A stretch of 35,806 nt of DNA from Candidatus Methylobacter oryzae. Its GTDB lineage: Bacteria > Pseudomonadota > Gammaproteobacteria > Methylococcales > Methylomonadaceae. The position numbers were made by a program, and so were the translations under genes. The notes under the pieces were generated by a model, which saw only the letters and a program-made list of their open reading frames with translations, was not told the origin of the DNA and did not search any database. Of this stretch, positions 7,536 to 17,034 are shown in pieces (the first letter of the stretch is position 1; every line of letters starts with the position of its first letter). The stretch lies in contig NZ_RYFG02000085.1 in assembly GCF_003994235.2 (NCBI RefSeq), forward strand, positions 1-35,806. The letters run 5' to 3'.

Positions 7536-10500
7536 TGATGAAAATACTGACTTGCCGTATCAACCTGCTCATTCGTACGCCAATGCTGTGGGTTTGCCTT
7601 ATAAGCAGTGTACTGCCGCTAGCAGAAACTTTCGGCGCAGAGCCGGTAAAGATCGGCGTATTGGCCTTTCGACCCAAGCCGCAAACCCTTGCACAATGGC
7701 AACCGCTGGTTAGCGTCTTGAAACAGGCCATGCCTGAGCGCGATTTTGAGATAGAAGTACTTACCTTTCCTGAGTTGGACATGGCGGTCGCCAGCCGCCA
7801 ATTGGATTTCGTGCTGACCAATCCCGGACACTACGTGTTATTAGCCAGGCGTAGCGGATTGTCCGCGCCACTCGCCACCTTGGCGGTCAATGACAATGGC
7901 CGGCCAAACACCGCTTTCGGCGGCGTGATTTTTAGCCGGGCTCAACAAGCCGACATCAACACATTGGGCGACATTGACGGAAAAACCATCGCAGTAACCA
8001 GCACCGATTCTCTAGGCGGCTATCAAATGCAAGCCTATGAATTGCAACAAGCCGGGGTTCGCCTGCCGCAGGACGCCAAACTGGTCATTACCGGCATGCC
8101 TCACGACAATGTTGTCGAAGCGGTGCTGACAGGCCGCGCCGATGTCGGTTTTGTGCGTACCGGCGTGTTGGAAAGCATGGCTCGTGAAAGCAAGTTGGAT
8201 ATAACCCAACTCAAGGTTTTAAATAGCCAGAACCTGCCGGGATTTCCGGCCCTGGTGTCAACCCAACTTTACCCGGAGTGGCCGATTGCCTCCTTGCCCC
8301 ACATTGACGATGGCCTGGCCAAACATGTTGCCGCCATCCTTTTTCTGCTGGATGAAAACACCGCTGTTACCCGGGCAATGGATATATACGGTTTCTCGGT
8401 CCCGGCCGATTACACGCCTGTAGCCGATCTACTTAAAGAACTGCGGTTGCCTCCGTTCGACTCGGGCCCCCAGTTTACACTGCAAGATGTTTTGCTGCGC
8501 TATCGCTTGCAAGTAGCGAGTGCATCGATTGCCAGCGGATTTATCCTATTACTGGTTTTCCGCTTGCTGTTGACCAAGCGAAAACTGGAGGCCGCGCATC
8601 AGGCTTTATTATCGAAAAAGCAGCAATTGCAGGAAGCCGAACGCAAACATTCCGATATTCTGGAAAGCGTCAATTCCTACATTTATCTGAAAGATACCGA
8701 AGGCCGTTATCTTTTTGCCAACCGTCCGGTACGTGAACTGTTCGGCATGTCGATGGATGAAATTGTCGGCCAGGGCGATGAGAAATTCTTCGATGCCGAA
8801 ACCACTGAAAAATTACGTACCAATGATCGTCAGGTTCTAGAGAACAGGGAAACATTAAACATCGAAGAAACCAACTTGAATCTCAAGGATGGACAAATCT
8901 CGACCTATTTGACCGTCAAACTTCCTCTCTGCAACGAAACAGGAGAAGTCTACGCATTGTGCGGAATTTCGACCGATATTACCGAACGCAAACAAGCCGA
9001 AGACAGGCTGCGCAAGAGCGAAGAATCCCTTAAGGAATCGCAAATTATTGCCGGCTTGGGCAGTTATGTTTTGGATATTCCCAGCAACCGTTGGGAAAGT
9101 TCGGATGTGCTTGACAAACTGTTTGGCATAGACCCAATGTACGAACGTACAGTGGAAGGATGGGCGGCTCTGATCCATCCCTACGACCGGGCTATGATGG
9201 AAGACTTCTTTAAAAATGAAGTACTTGGTCATGGTAATATTTTCGATAAGGAATACCGCATAGTCCGCGCCGAGAACCAAGCCGAGCGCTGGGTACATGG
9301 ACTAGGCAAGCTGGAGTTTGACGCACAAGGACAACCCGTGAAAATGCACGGCACGATTCAGGATATTACCGAGCGTAAACGAGTCGAAGAAAAGCTCCAG
9401 CTAGCCGCCAGGGTATTTACCCATGCTCGCGAAGGCATCATGATTACTACTGCCGACGGTACGATTGTCGACGTCAACGATACCTTCAGCGCTATCACCG
9501 GCTACGCCCGCGAGGAAGTCCTGGGGCGGAACCCGCGCCTGTTCAGCTCCGGACTTCAAAGCAGGGAGTTTTATACGGCCCTATGGGACGATCTGATCGA
9601 AAACGGTTACTGGTACGGCGAAATCTGGAACCGTCGCAAGAACGGCGAAGTCTATGCATTGATGCTGACCATCAGCGCCGTGTGCGATGCTCATAACAAC
9701 ACACAACATTACGTGGCTTTGTTCTCAGACATTACGTCACTGAAAGAGCACGAAAAACAGCTCGAACATATCGCCCACTACGACGCACTGACTAATTTGC
9801 CCAACCGCGTACTGCTGGCCGACCGCCTGCGCCAAGCCATGTCCCAGGCACAGCGGCGCAATCAGCGGCTGGCGGTGGTTTTCCTCGACCTTGACGGCTT
9901 CAAGGCCATCAACGATAACCATGGGCATGAAGCCGGCGACCAGCTGCTGATGATCATCGCCATCCGCATGAAACAGGCTTTGCGGGAAGGCGATACGCTT
10001 GCGCGCCTGGGCGGAGACGAATTCGTCGCCGTAATGCTGGACTTGGCCGACACCGAAGCCAGCATACCGATGCTGACCCGTTTGCTGAATGCCGCGGCCC
10101 AGCCGTTGCATATCGGCGGCCTCAGTCTTCAGGTTTCAGCCAGTCTCGGCATTACATTTTACCCGCAGCAGGAAGACGTGGATGCTGACCAGCTGCTACG
10201 CCAGGCCGATCAAGCGATGTATCAAGCCAAATTGGCAGGAAAGAACCGTTATCACGTTTTCGATGCCGAACAGGACCGTAGCGTCCGCGGTTACCACGAA
10301 AGTATTGAGCACATCCGCAACGCTCTGGCCGAACGCGAATTCGTGCTGTATTATCAACCGAAGGTGAATATGCGTACCGGTAAGGTTATCGGTGCCGAAG
10401 CGCTGATCCGCTGGCAACATCCGGAAAAAGGCCTGTTGCCGCCCAACCTGTTCCTGCCGGTGATCGAAAATCATCCTTTGTCGATTCAGCTCGGCGAGTG

Positions 10501-11437
10501 GGTGATTGAAGCCGCTTTAGCACAATTAGAGCTTTGGCATTCAGCCGGCCTGGACATCCCGGTCAGCGTCAATATCAATGCGCTACAATTGCAACAGCCG
10601 AATTTCATCGAGCATTTGAGCAATCTGCTGCTCTCTCATCCGACTATCAAACCTGGCAATCTGGAAATGGAAGTACTGGAAACCAGCGCCCTGGAAGACT
10701 TGGTTCATGTTTCTCAAGTCATCGCCGCCAGCCGGAAGCTCGGAGTGAATTTTGCACTGGACGATTTCGGCACCGGATATTCTTCGATGACTTACCTAAA
10801 ACGCCTGCCTGTCACACAGCTCAAGATCGACCAAAGCTTCGTGCGCGATATGCTCGACGATCCCGACGACCTTGCCATTGTGCAAGGGATACTGGGTCTC
10901 GCTAATGCTTTTTATCGCGAAGTCATTGCCGAAGGTGTGGAAACAATCGCGCACGGAACCGTGCTGCTGCAACTCGGCTGCGAACTGGGTCAAGGCTACG
11001 GCATTGCCCGGCCGATGCCGGCACACGAATTTCCCGGCTGGTTCAGCGCTTGGCAACCCGATCCGAAATGGGCCAACTTGCCGATAGCTGACCACGGCAG
11101 TTTATCGATACTTCATGCCGCCGTAGAACTCCGTGCCTGGTTTGCGGCCATAGAAAGCTATCTGAAGAGCGAACGTAACGATTCCCCTCCGCTGGATCCT
11201 ATGCAATGCCGCTTCGGCATATGGTTAAATACTGTGGGCTTGGAAGGTCATATTGGACAACAAGCGTTCACTACCATCAAGCCGTTGCATCGGCAAATTC
11301 ATGCATGCGCTGCCGAGTTATGCGAACTCAAGATCAACGGACAAAGCCCGGAAGCACTGGCAATGCTTGCAGAACTTTATCAGCAACGAGATACGTTACT
11401 TAAACAATTAGAGATATTGACGCTGGAAAAACGGTAA
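7535..11437 (+). CDS. PhnD-like sensor / PAS x3 / GGDEF / EAL / CZB cyclic-di-GMP protein
   Basis: A multidomain protein of 1300 residues. Order: signal peptide (1-29); PhnD-like phosphonate-type binding domain (about 31-290, VKIGVLAFRPK... DFVLTNPGHYVLLAR); transmembrane helix (about 328-346, IASGFILLLVFRLLL); three PAS/PAC modules (about 369-484, 500-618, 624-740), the last with ARVFTHAREGIMI; GGDEF domain (about 744-914, intact GGDEF at 826-830); EAL domain (EAL at 955-957, DDFGTGYSS and LKIDQSF present). The last roughly 110 residues look like a CZB zinc-binding domain: H1194, C1225 in CRFGIWL, H1252 and H1256 in HRQIH. Both catalytic motifs look intact, so it could make or degrade c-di-GMP. 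It overlaps the upstream binding-protein stop (TGATG), so I chose ATG 7535; TTG 7532 and ATG 7538 are alternatives. Confidence 0.92.
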   Translation: MMKILTCRINLLIRTPMLWVCLISSVLPLAETFGAEPVKIGVLAFRPKPQTLAQWQPLVSVLKQAMPERDFEIEVLTFPELDMAVASRQLDFVLTNPGHYVLLARRSGLSAPLATLAVNDNGRPNTAFGGVIFSRAQQADINTLGDIDGKTIAVTSTDSLGGYQMQAYELQQAGVRLPQDAKLVITGMPHDNVVEAVLTGRADVGFVRTGVLESMARESKLDITQLKVLNSQNLPGFPALVSTQLYPEWPIASLPHIDDGLAKHVAAILFLLDENTAVTRAMDIYGFSVPADYTPVADLLKELRLPPFDSGPQFTLQDVLLRYRLQVASASIASGFILLLVFRLLLTKRKLEAAHQALLSKKQQLQEAERKHSDILESVNSYIYLKDTEGRYLFANRPVRELFGMSMDEIVGQGDEKFFDAETTEKLRTNDRQVLENRETLNIEETNLNLKDGQISTYLTVKLPLCNETGEVYALCGISTDITERKQAEDRLRKSEESLKESQIIAGLGSYVLDIPSNRWESSDVLDKLFGIDPMYERTVEGWAALIHPYDRAMMEDFFKNEVLGHGNIFDKEYRIVRAENQAERWVHGLGKLEFDAQGQPVKMHGTIQDITERKRVEEKLQLAARVFTHAREGIMITTADGTIVDVNDTFSAITGYAREEVLGRNPRLFSSGLQSREFYTALWDDLIENGYWYGEIWNRRKNGEVYALMLTISAVCDAHNNTQHYVALFSDITSLKEHEKQLEHIAHYDALTNLPNRVLLADRLRQAMSQAQRRNQRLAVVFLDLDGFKAINDNHGHEAGDQLLMIIAIRMKQALREGDTLARLGGDEFVAVMLDLADTEASIPMLTRLLNAAAQPLHIGGLSLQVSASLGITFYPQQEDVDADQLLRQADQAMYQAKLAGKNRYHVFDAEQDRSVRGYHESIEHIRNALAEREFVLYYQPKVNMRTGKVIGAEALIRWQHPEKGLLPPNLFLPVIENHPLSIQLGEWVIEAALAQLELWHSAGLDIPVSVNINALQLQQPNFIEHLSNLLLSHPTIKPGNLEMEVLETSALEDLVHVSQVIAASRKLGVNFALDDFGTGYSSMTYLKRLPVTQLKIDQSFVRDMLDDPDDLAIVQGILGLANAFYREVIAEGVETIAHGTVLLQLGCELGQGYGIARPMPAHEFPGWFSAWQPDPKWANLPIADHGSLSILHAAVELRAWFAAIESYLKSERNDSPPLDPMQCRFGIWLNTVGLEGHIGQQAFTTIKPLHRQIHACAAELCELKINGQSPEALAMLAELYQQRDTLLKQLEILTLEKR

Positions 11438-11450
11438 TAGGCAAAACGCG

Positions 11451-12455
11451 CTACCTTTTCGCTTTAACCGTTGCTAACAATGCCAATAAACATTCGACAA
11501 AACCGCTTTCAAGAACGGCTGCAATAGGGACGTACCAATGTCGGTCGCTTGCAAACGCCATACATTTTACTGCATCCTTCTCGGTCATCAATACCGGCTC
11601 GGAGCCTAGGACCGAAATGTCTTTGGCTTGGAACTTATAATGATCCGGAAAGCTGTGTGTTGTGCAGTTCAAACCAAAAGATTCAAGTAATTTAAAGAAC
11701 CGGTCCGGATTGCCTATGCCCGCCAATGCATGACAATCGACCGCTTTAAATTCAGACAGTGGCTTTTCTTCTCCGGTGAGCAGATTAATCGCCGTGTTAC
11801 CGGTGATCTGCATAGCCAACTCGTTATCTTCCGATTTTTCCCCGTTCACGACCACGAAATCGACGCTTTGCAGCCGTTCGATCGGCTCGCGAAGCGGACC
11901 CGCCGGTAGGCAATAACTGTTGCCGAAACGCCTTTCGCCGTCAATCACCGCAATTTCAATATCCCTGTTCAGCGCGTAATGTTGTAAGCCGTCGTCCGAT
12001 AAAATCACGTCACAGTCCGATTTTTGAAGCAGCAGCTTCGCCGCATCGACGCGCAACGGACCGACAGCCATCGGGCAAGCGGTTTGTTTGGCGATCAGCA
12101 TGGCTTCATCGCCGACATTCTCCGCAGCGCTATCCGCATCAAGCCATTGCGGCCATGATTCGGCCTGACCGCCATAGCCCCGGCTGATGATACCGGGCTT
12201 GAAGCCCTCGTTTTTAAGCAAGCGGGCCAGCCAGATAATTAACGGCGTTTTGCCGGTGCCGCCCACGGTAATATTGCCTACGACAATGACCGGAACCGGC
12301 AAGGAATGTCTTTTTAACACGCCAATGCGGTACAGGAATTTCCTGAATCTAACGAAATCGCTGAATAAAAATCCCAACGGCATCAAGAATACGCCAATAA
12401 AAGGATCTTTGTACCAGACATCCAGCAGCCATCGAGATAAGGTTTTTTTCATCAT
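11451..12455 (-). CDS. lpxK: Tetraacyldisaccharide 4'-kinase
   Basis: The 334-residue protein phosphorylates the 4' position of the tetraacyl-disaccharide 1-phosphate to make lipid IVA, a step of the lipid A pathway at the inner membrane. An N-terminal hydrophobic segment (PFIGVFLMPLGFLFSDFV) anchors it. The P-loop VVGNITVGGTGKTP is at about 58-71, followed by GIISRGYGG, NVGDEAMLIA and ILSDDGLQHYAL, all characteristic. It starts at ATGATG immediately after the exbD stop, completing the exbB-exbD-lpxK order common in proteobacteria. Length and motifs are normal. It converges on the GGDEF-EAL gene with only 13 bases between the stop codons. Confidence 0.95.
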   Translation of the reverse strand: MMKKTLSRWLLDVWYKDPFIGVFLMPLGFLFSDFVRFRKFLYRIGVLKRHSLPVPVIVVGNITVGGTGKTPLIIWLARLLKNEGFKPGIISRGYGGQAESWPQWLDADSAAENVGDEAMLIAKQTACPMAVGPLRVDAAKLLLQKSDCDVILSDDGLQHYALNRDIEIAVIDGERRFGNSYCLPAGPLREPIERLQSVDFVVVNGEKSEDNELAMQITGNTAINLLTGEEKPLSEFKAVDCHALAGIGNPDRFFKLLESFGLNCTTHSFPDHYKFQAKDISVLGSEPVLMTEKDAVKCMAFASDRHWYVPIAAVLESGFVECLLALLATVKAKR

Positions 12456-12887
12456 TTAATCGGCCGGGTGCAACGTTGCAAAAGTGATGTGACTGAATCC
12501 GACTTGGCCGGCAATATCCAGCGCCGTCATAACGGCTTTGTTTGGCGTTTTGTCGTCGGCATTGATAATAAAAGGCACATCCTTTGAATTAAGCGCAAGC
12601 TTGCCCAGCTCCTGCTTTAATCCGGCCTTATTTTGATCGATCAATTGATGAGGCAAGCCGTCGTCACCGATCAATGAATAAATGCCGTCCGCATCAATCA
12701 CCAGCGAAACGGTTTTAGGGTGCTCCTCAGCCTCGGTGCCTTCGGCCTCGGGAAGCTTAATATTGACTTCAGTTTGCCGGTTAAACGTCGTGGAAACCAT
12801 GAAAAAAAGCAATAACACAAAAAGTACGTCGATCATTGAGATCAACGTAATATCGACATTCTCTCTTTTTTTACGTTGGAACTTCAT
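12456..12887 (-). CDS. exbD: ExbD/TolR family biopolymer transport protein
   Basis: The 143-residue protein has a short basic cytoplasmic tail (MKFQRKKREN), a single membrane helix with the essential aspartate D20 (LISMIDVLFVLLLFFMV), and a periplasmic domain ending FSHITFATLHPAD. In the ExbB-ExbD complex this aspartate takes part in proton flow that energises a TonB-like partner. It overlaps exbB by one base (TGATG) and is followed immediately by lpxK. No tonB lies here; in this exbBD-lpxK arrangement the energised partner is often encoded elsewhere, and a role in envelope lipid processes is a possibility raised only by context. Confidence 0.93.
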   Translation of the reverse strand: MKFQRKKRENVDITLISMIDVLFVLLLFFMVSTTFNRQTEVNIKLPEAEGTEAEEHPKTVSLVIDADGIYSLIGDDGLPHQLIDQNKAGLKQELGKLALNSKDVPFIINADDKTPNKAVMTALDIAGQVGFSHITFATLHPAD

Positions 12888-13501
12888 CAGGACGCTTTCC
12901 GGTCTTCATGCAGAATATCAACAAGCTTTAACGCTTCCTCTTCCATCGTAACGACATAGTCGTCAACCAGCCGTTCAAAATAACGATGGAAAATCAGGCT
13001 AGGAATAGCCACCGTCAAGCCCGCGGCTGTCGTAATCAGCGCAACAGAAATGCCACCGGCCAGAACGGAAGGATTACCGGCCCCATGCTGCAACAGCGAG
13101 GCAAAAATATCGATCATGCCGAACACGGTTCCCAACAAGCCCAACAACGGACTGACCGCGGCAATCGTACCTAAGGTATTGAGGAAACGCTCCAAGTCAT
13201 GCACGACCCGGCGGCCGGTTTCTTCAATGCATTCTTTCATGAATTTTCTGCCGTGATGGCTATTGGCAAGGCCGGAAGCCAAAATACAACCGAGCGGCGA
13301 ACTGTTTTTCAATTGCCGCAAAGCCGCATCGTCGAGCTTGTTTTCGCGTGATAACCGCCAAATTTGTGCAACGAGCTCAGGCGGTATAATTTTCTTTCTG
13401 CGCAAGGACCAAAAACGTTCCGCAATAATGGCCATGGCAGTAATCGAACAGATTACGATCGGCAACATCATCCAGCCGCCGCTTTTTATAATTTCAAACA
13501 C
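12887..13501 (-). CDS. exbB: MotA/TolQ/ExbB proton channel family protein
   Basis: This 204-residue protein has three membrane segments: about 10-29 (MMLPIVICSITAMAIIAERF), about 108-130 (NTLGTIAAVSPLLGLLGTVFGMI) and about 148-172 (GISVALITTAAGLTVAIPSLIF), with the family signature APLLGLLGTV-like and LITTAAGL. The start is GTG at 13501, placed by AGGAAA six bases upstream. It forms the pentameric ring around ExbD helices in the inner membrane. It is the first gene of exbB-exbD-lpxK, with one-base overlaps or abutting junctions that imply one transcript. TolQ is less likely because tolR, tolA and tolB do not follow. Confidence 0.93.
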   Translation of the reverse strand: MFEIIKSGGWMMLPIVICSITAMAIIAERFWSLRRKKIIPPELVAQIWRLSRENKLDDAALRQLKNSSPLGCILASGLANSHHGRKFMKECIEETGRRVVHDLERFLNTLGTIAAVSPLLGLLGTVFGMIDIFASLLQHGAGNPSVLAGGISVALITTAAGLTVAIPSLIFHRYFERLVDDYVVTMEEEALKLVDILHEDRKAS

Positions 13502-13550
13502 ATTATTTCCTAAAAAATGACAGATAAGGTTAACGCAACCAAGCTCTATT

Positions 13551-14711
13551 TTAACTCAATACCGCTTTATCTTGAGAACTTTCCCGCCCAACCCAGACAT
13601 AGGCAATTACAAAAGCCATACTACAAAAAACCGCCGCCATTGAATAGACGAATTGAGCGCCGAACGACTCCCAATAATAACCGCTGTAATAACTGCCGAT
13701 CATGCCGCCCAAACCGAAAGTCAAACTGGTATAAAGCGCTTGGCCTTTGCCCTGATGCCGGTCGCCAAAATAAAGATGAACCAGATGAATGGCCGCCACA
13801 TGGACGCCGCCGAAAGTCGCAGCATGCAAGAACTGCGCAAGAAGCAATAACCAGAAATAATCGACGCACCAGGCAATTATTAACCAGCGGACAACCGCCA
13901 GTAAAATACTGCACAATAAGATTGTCCTAAGGGAGAATCGTTTCAGTAAACGGCGCATGTAAATAAACAAAACAATCTCCGAGAAAACGGCTAACGACCA
14001 TAAAAAGCCGGTCAAGCTTGGCGTGTACTGATAATGTTTCAGGTAAATTGAGTAAAAAACGTAATAAGGCGAGTGCGCGAGCTGCAACAGCATATAAACA
14101 ACCAGAAAAGCCCATAGCTCAGGCTTTTTCAGGATTTGCTTGATGCCGACGGCTGCCTGATGGTGAGGTGCCTGGATTGCCGGCGTCATTAAGCTGACCA
14201 CCCAGATCAGCGTCATTATTACGGTAATCGCAATCGGGATAATATCCGGAGGCTGGTCATCCAATAATCGCCCTACCCCGAGCACCGAAACAATAAAACC
14301 GATCGATCCCCATAATCTTATCCGGCTATAGTGATGGGCTTTAGTTTTTAAGTGGTATAACGTTACCGCTTCAAACTGCGGCAATGAAGCATTCCAAAAA
14401 ATGCTAAAAGCCGCCGTTATCCAGGCAAACCAGAAATAACCATGAATAAATAGAAATCCGGCAAAGAATGCAGCCGTAAAAAAAGTGGCGATGCGGATAA
14501 TACGCAGGTTTCTTCCGGTGTGGTCGGCAATCCAGCCCCAGAGAATGGGGGAAAAAATTCTTGTGCCGTTCAGTATCGCGGAAAGTTCGCCGATTTGAAC
14601 GGGATTAAAACCGCTCTCTTTTAAATAAAGCCCCCAGTAAGGAATAAAAGTCCCCACCGTGGCAAAATAAAAAAAGTAAAAACCTGACAGCCGCCAGTAT
14701 GGAATTGACAT
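13551..14711 (-). CDS. Major facilitator superfamily transporter, HcaT-like (PPP) family
   Basis: The protein has about twelve membrane helices with the HcaT / phenylpropionate permease family opening PYWRLSGFYFFYFATVGTFIPYWGLYL, the motif SPILWGWIADHTGR between helices 2 and 3, and RIRLWGSIGFI. I prefer the ATG at 14711 (386 residues, MSIPYWRL), because GAGAGAGAT lies about ten bases before it; an upstream ATG at 14738 would add nine residues that consist of this ribosome site translated. Substrate cannot be told; the family includes aromatic-acid and nucleoside carriers. It lies downstream of aroC on the same strand but is separated by two hairpins, so probably has its own promoter. Confidence 0.85.
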   Translation of the reverse strand: MSIPYWRLSGFYFFYFATVGTFIPYWGLYLKESGFNPVQIGELSAILNGTRIFSPILWGWIADHTGRNLRIIRIATFFTAAFFAGFLFIHGYFWFAWITAAFSIFWNASLPQFEAVTLYHLKTKAHHYSRIRLWGSIGFIVSVLGVGRLLDDQPPDIIPIAITVIMTLIWVVSLMTPAIQAPHHQAAVGIKQILKKPELWAFLVVYMLLQLAHSPYYVFYSIYLKHYQYTPSLTGFLWSLAVFSEIVLFIYMRRLLKRFSLRTILLCSILLAVVRWLIIAWCVDYFWLLLLAQFLHAATFGGVHVAAIHLVHLYFGDRHQGKGQALYTSLTFGLGGMIGSYYSGYYWESFGAQFVYSMAAVFCSMAFVIAYVWVGRESSQDKAVLS

Positions 14712-14760
14712 CGGTTGATTTATCTCTCTCGTTCCCATGCTTTAGGCCACTGCCGTTAAA

Positions 14761-14802
14761 TTAAGCCGCTCGTGGCGACTTGCCGAACCACGAGCGGCTT
14801 AA
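14761..14802. terminator. Strong 15-bp perfect hairpin between aroC and the MFS gene
   Basis: TTAAGCCGCTCGTGG (14761-14775) and CCACGAGCGGCTTAA (14788-14802) pair perfectly around a 12-base loop. On the minus strand only ATTTAA follows, so the U-tract is weak. It could back up the aroC terminator, act as a processing signal, or be a REP-type repeat. Position just before the MFS gene suggests transcriptional insulation. Confidence 0.55.
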
Positions 14803-14887
14803 TCGCAGTGACTCCAACTTGGGAATATCTTGACGAACGCGAGGGGCGTCTTGTGTTTGCTTGATTATTGATGGCGCACCACGCCTT

Positions 14888-14919
14888 AAAACGCATCCCC
14901 ACAAGCGTGCGGGGATGCG
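14888..14919 (-). terminator. Rho-independent terminator of aroC
   Basis: Read on the minus strand, 14 bases after the aroC stop codon, CGCATCCCC (14919-14911) pairs with GGGGATGCG (14900-14892) around a 10-base loop and is followed directly by TTTT (14891-14888). This is a compact GC-rich stem with a short U-tract at the expected place for the end of the prmB-aroC transcript. Confidence 0.7.
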
Positions 14920-14932
14920 GATAAACCGCGGC

Positions 14933-16021
14933 TTATCTTAAAACCGGCAGTCCCGATTGAACGTTGATATTTTGCGCCCGGTGCCGCAATAGATGATCCA
15001 TGATCACTATCGCCATCATCGCTTCGGCAATCGGCGTTGCACGAATGCCGACGCACGGATCGTGGCGGCCTTCGGTGACGACGTCGATGGCTTCGCCTCT
15101 CAGATTGATGCTTCTGCCCGGCAGCCGCAGGCTGGACGTCGGCTTTAAAGCGATAGCCGCAGTAATCTGTTGACCGCTGGAAATGCCGCCCAAGATACCG
15201 CCGGCATGATTGCTTAAAAAGCCGTCCGGGGTGATCTCGTCGCGAAACTGCGTGCCTTTGCTGTCGATGCAATCAAAGCCGTCGCCGATTTCGACGCCTT
15301 TTACCGCATTAATACTCATCAAAGCGTGAGCCAAATCGGCGTCGAGCCGGTCGAAAATAGGCTCGCCCAAGCCCGGCGGAACGTTGCTTGCGACCACTTC
15401 AATTCTGGCTCCGATAGACTCGCCTTCTTTGCGCAACGCATCCATATAGGCTTCCATTTCAGCAACCTTATCGGCATCGGGGCAGAAAAAAGGATTGCTG
15501 TCGATAATCGACCAATCGACTTTCTCGATTTTTATCGGTCCCAACTGCGATAAATAACCGCGTATTTCTATGCCTTCCTGTTCTTTCAGATATTTCTTGG
15601 CAATGCCGCCTGCCGCAACGCGCATCGCTGTTTCGCGCGCAGACGAACGCCCTCCTCCGCGATAATCCCTGGTGCCGTATTTATGCTGATAGCTATAATC
15701 CGCGTGACCGGGCCTGAAAGTATCGGCGATTTTGGAATAATCCTTGGAACGTTGATCGGTATTTTCGATTAACAAGCCAATCGGCGTACCGGTGGTTTTG
15801 CCTTCAAACACGCCGGACAGGATTTTGACTTCATCGGCTTCGCGGCGCTGGGTAGTATGCCGCGAAGTACCCGGTTTCCTACGATCCAGGTCTTCCTGTA
15901 AATCGGCTTCGGTCAAGACCATGCCCGGAGGGCAGCCATCGACGATGCAGCCTATCGCTGGGCCGTGGCTTTCGCCGAACGAGGTGACGGTAAATAATTT
16001 TCCTATTGAGTTTCCAGACAT
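14933..16021 (-). CDS. aroC: Chorismate synthase
   Basis: The 362-residue protein catalyses the last step of the shikimate pathway, 5-enolpyruvylshikimate-3-phosphate to chorismate, with reduced FMN. The three family signatures are clear: [23 protein letters not shown] at residues 7-29, [12 protein letters not shown] in the middle, and the C-terminal [36 protein letters not shown] segment. Length matches other proteobacterial enzymes. It starts three bases after the prmB stop, matching the widespread prmB-aroC pairing, so the two are co-transcribed from upstream of prmB. A hairpin with U-tract follows. Confidence 0.97.
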   Translation of the reverse strand: MSGNSIGKLFTVTSFGESHGPAIGCIVDGCPPGMVLTEADLQEDLDRRKPGTSRHTTQRREADEVKILSGVFEGKTTGTPIGLLIENTDQRSKDYSKIADTFRPGHADYSYQHKYGTRDYRGGGRSSARETAMRVAAGGIAKKYLKEQEGIEIRGYLSQLGPIKIEKVDWSIIDSNPFFCPDADKVAEMEAYMDALRKEGESIGARIEVVASNVPPGLGEPIFDRLDADLAHALMSINAVKGVEIGDGFDCIDSKGTQFRDEITPDGFLSNHAGGILGGISSGQQITAAIALKPTSSLRLPGRSINLRGEAIDVVTEGRHDPCVGIRATPIAEAMMAIVIMDHLLRHRAQNINVQSGLPVLR

Positions 16022-16024
16022 ATC

Positions 16025-16954
16025 TTATAAAGCCGCTAAAAATAATTCGTTATATTGACTAACTTGTTCTGCCGTCAGCAAAAACACGCCATCGCCGCCG
16101 CGTTCAAAGTCCAGCCAGTAAAAAGGCACATCGGGGAATGCGCTCTGCAAAGTTTCCGCACTGCTGCCGACTTCTACGATCAAAATCCCCTGCTCTGACA
16201 AATACCGGTCGGCATCGACCAAAATACGCAAAACAATATCCAAGCCTGTTGGTCCGCCTTTAAAGCCCATGTCAGGCTCGGCGTGGAACTCCGCGGGCAG
16301 CTGCTCCCACTCTTCAAGGCAGACATAGGGCGGATTGCTGACAATGATGTCATAGCGAACATCCGGCAGTTCTTTAAACAAATCCGATTGATAAAGAGTC
16401 AGCGCATCCTCCAGCTGATGCTTTTCGACGTTCAGCTTCGCAACAGCCAGCGCATCGTCCGACAAATCCACTGCATCGACGTAAGCATCGGGAAACGCAT
16501 AAGCGCAGGCTATCGCAATGCAGGCACTGCCTGTACATAAATCCAAAATGCGTTCAACCTGTTCTTCATCCACCCAAGGGGCAAAGCGCTGTTCGATCAA
16601 TTCGGCAATAGGCGACCTTGGCACCAGCACCCGCTGATCGACATAAAACGACAAGCCTGCAAAAATAGCTTCATGAGTCAGATAGGCGGCCGGTATGCGT
16701 TCGTTGATACGCCTGTCGATCATGTCGATTACGGCTTGACGTTCGGTCAACGTCAAAACGCTTTGCAGATACGCATCGGCCAAGTTATAAGGCTGGCGAA
16801 CGGTATGCAGAACCAGCGCTACGGCTTCATCCAGCGCGGTTGCAGTACCGTGGCCGAAACACAATCCCGCCTCGGTAAAACGGCTGGCGGCCCAGCGAAT
16901 ATAATCGCGGATAGTTGATAACGTTGTTAAAATTTCAGATGGCGTTGTTTTCAT
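16025..16954 (-). CDS. prmB: Ribosomal protein L3 N5-glutamine methyltransferase
   Basis: The 309-residue class I SAM-dependent methyltransferase has an N-terminal helical domain (1 to about 100), the SAM-binding motif DLCTGSACIAIA (138-149) and the catalytic NPPYV at 207-211 that binds the target glutamine. The segment RVLVPRSPIAELIE is typical of PrmB rather than PrmC. It methylates the Gln of the GGQ-like site in ribosomal protein L3 during 50S assembly. It heads the prmB-aroC pair and is divergent from the HDOD gene, sharing 80 bases of upstream DNA. No strong ribosome site is visible before ATG 16954. Confidence 0.92.
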   Translation of the reverse strand: MKTTPSEILTTLSTIRDYIRWAASRFTEAGLCFGHGTATALDEAVALVLHTVRQPYNLADAYLQSVLTLTERQAVIDMIDRRINERIPAAYLTHEAIFAGLSFYVDQRVLVPRSPIAELIEQRFAPWVDEEQVERILDLCTGSACIAIACAYAFPDAYVDAVDLSDDALAVAKLNVEKHQLEDALTLYQSDLFKELPDVRYDIIVSNPPYVCLEEWEQLPAEFHAEPDMGFKGGPTGLDIVLRILVDADRYLSEQGILIVEVGSSAETLQSAFPDVPFYWLDFERGGDGVFLLTAEQVSQYNELFLAAL

Positions 16955-17034
16955 TGCTGATAAAGTAAAATCGACGAATATATAGATTTTAAACTAAACT
17001 TTGCGAGCTTGTTTGAATATTAGATAAACGCCAC

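Noticed and set aside
6525-8400. Phosphonate or nitrate ABC import operon
   Set aside because: Two binding-protein domains are present but no permease or ATPase; the PhnD domain is fused to signalling domains.
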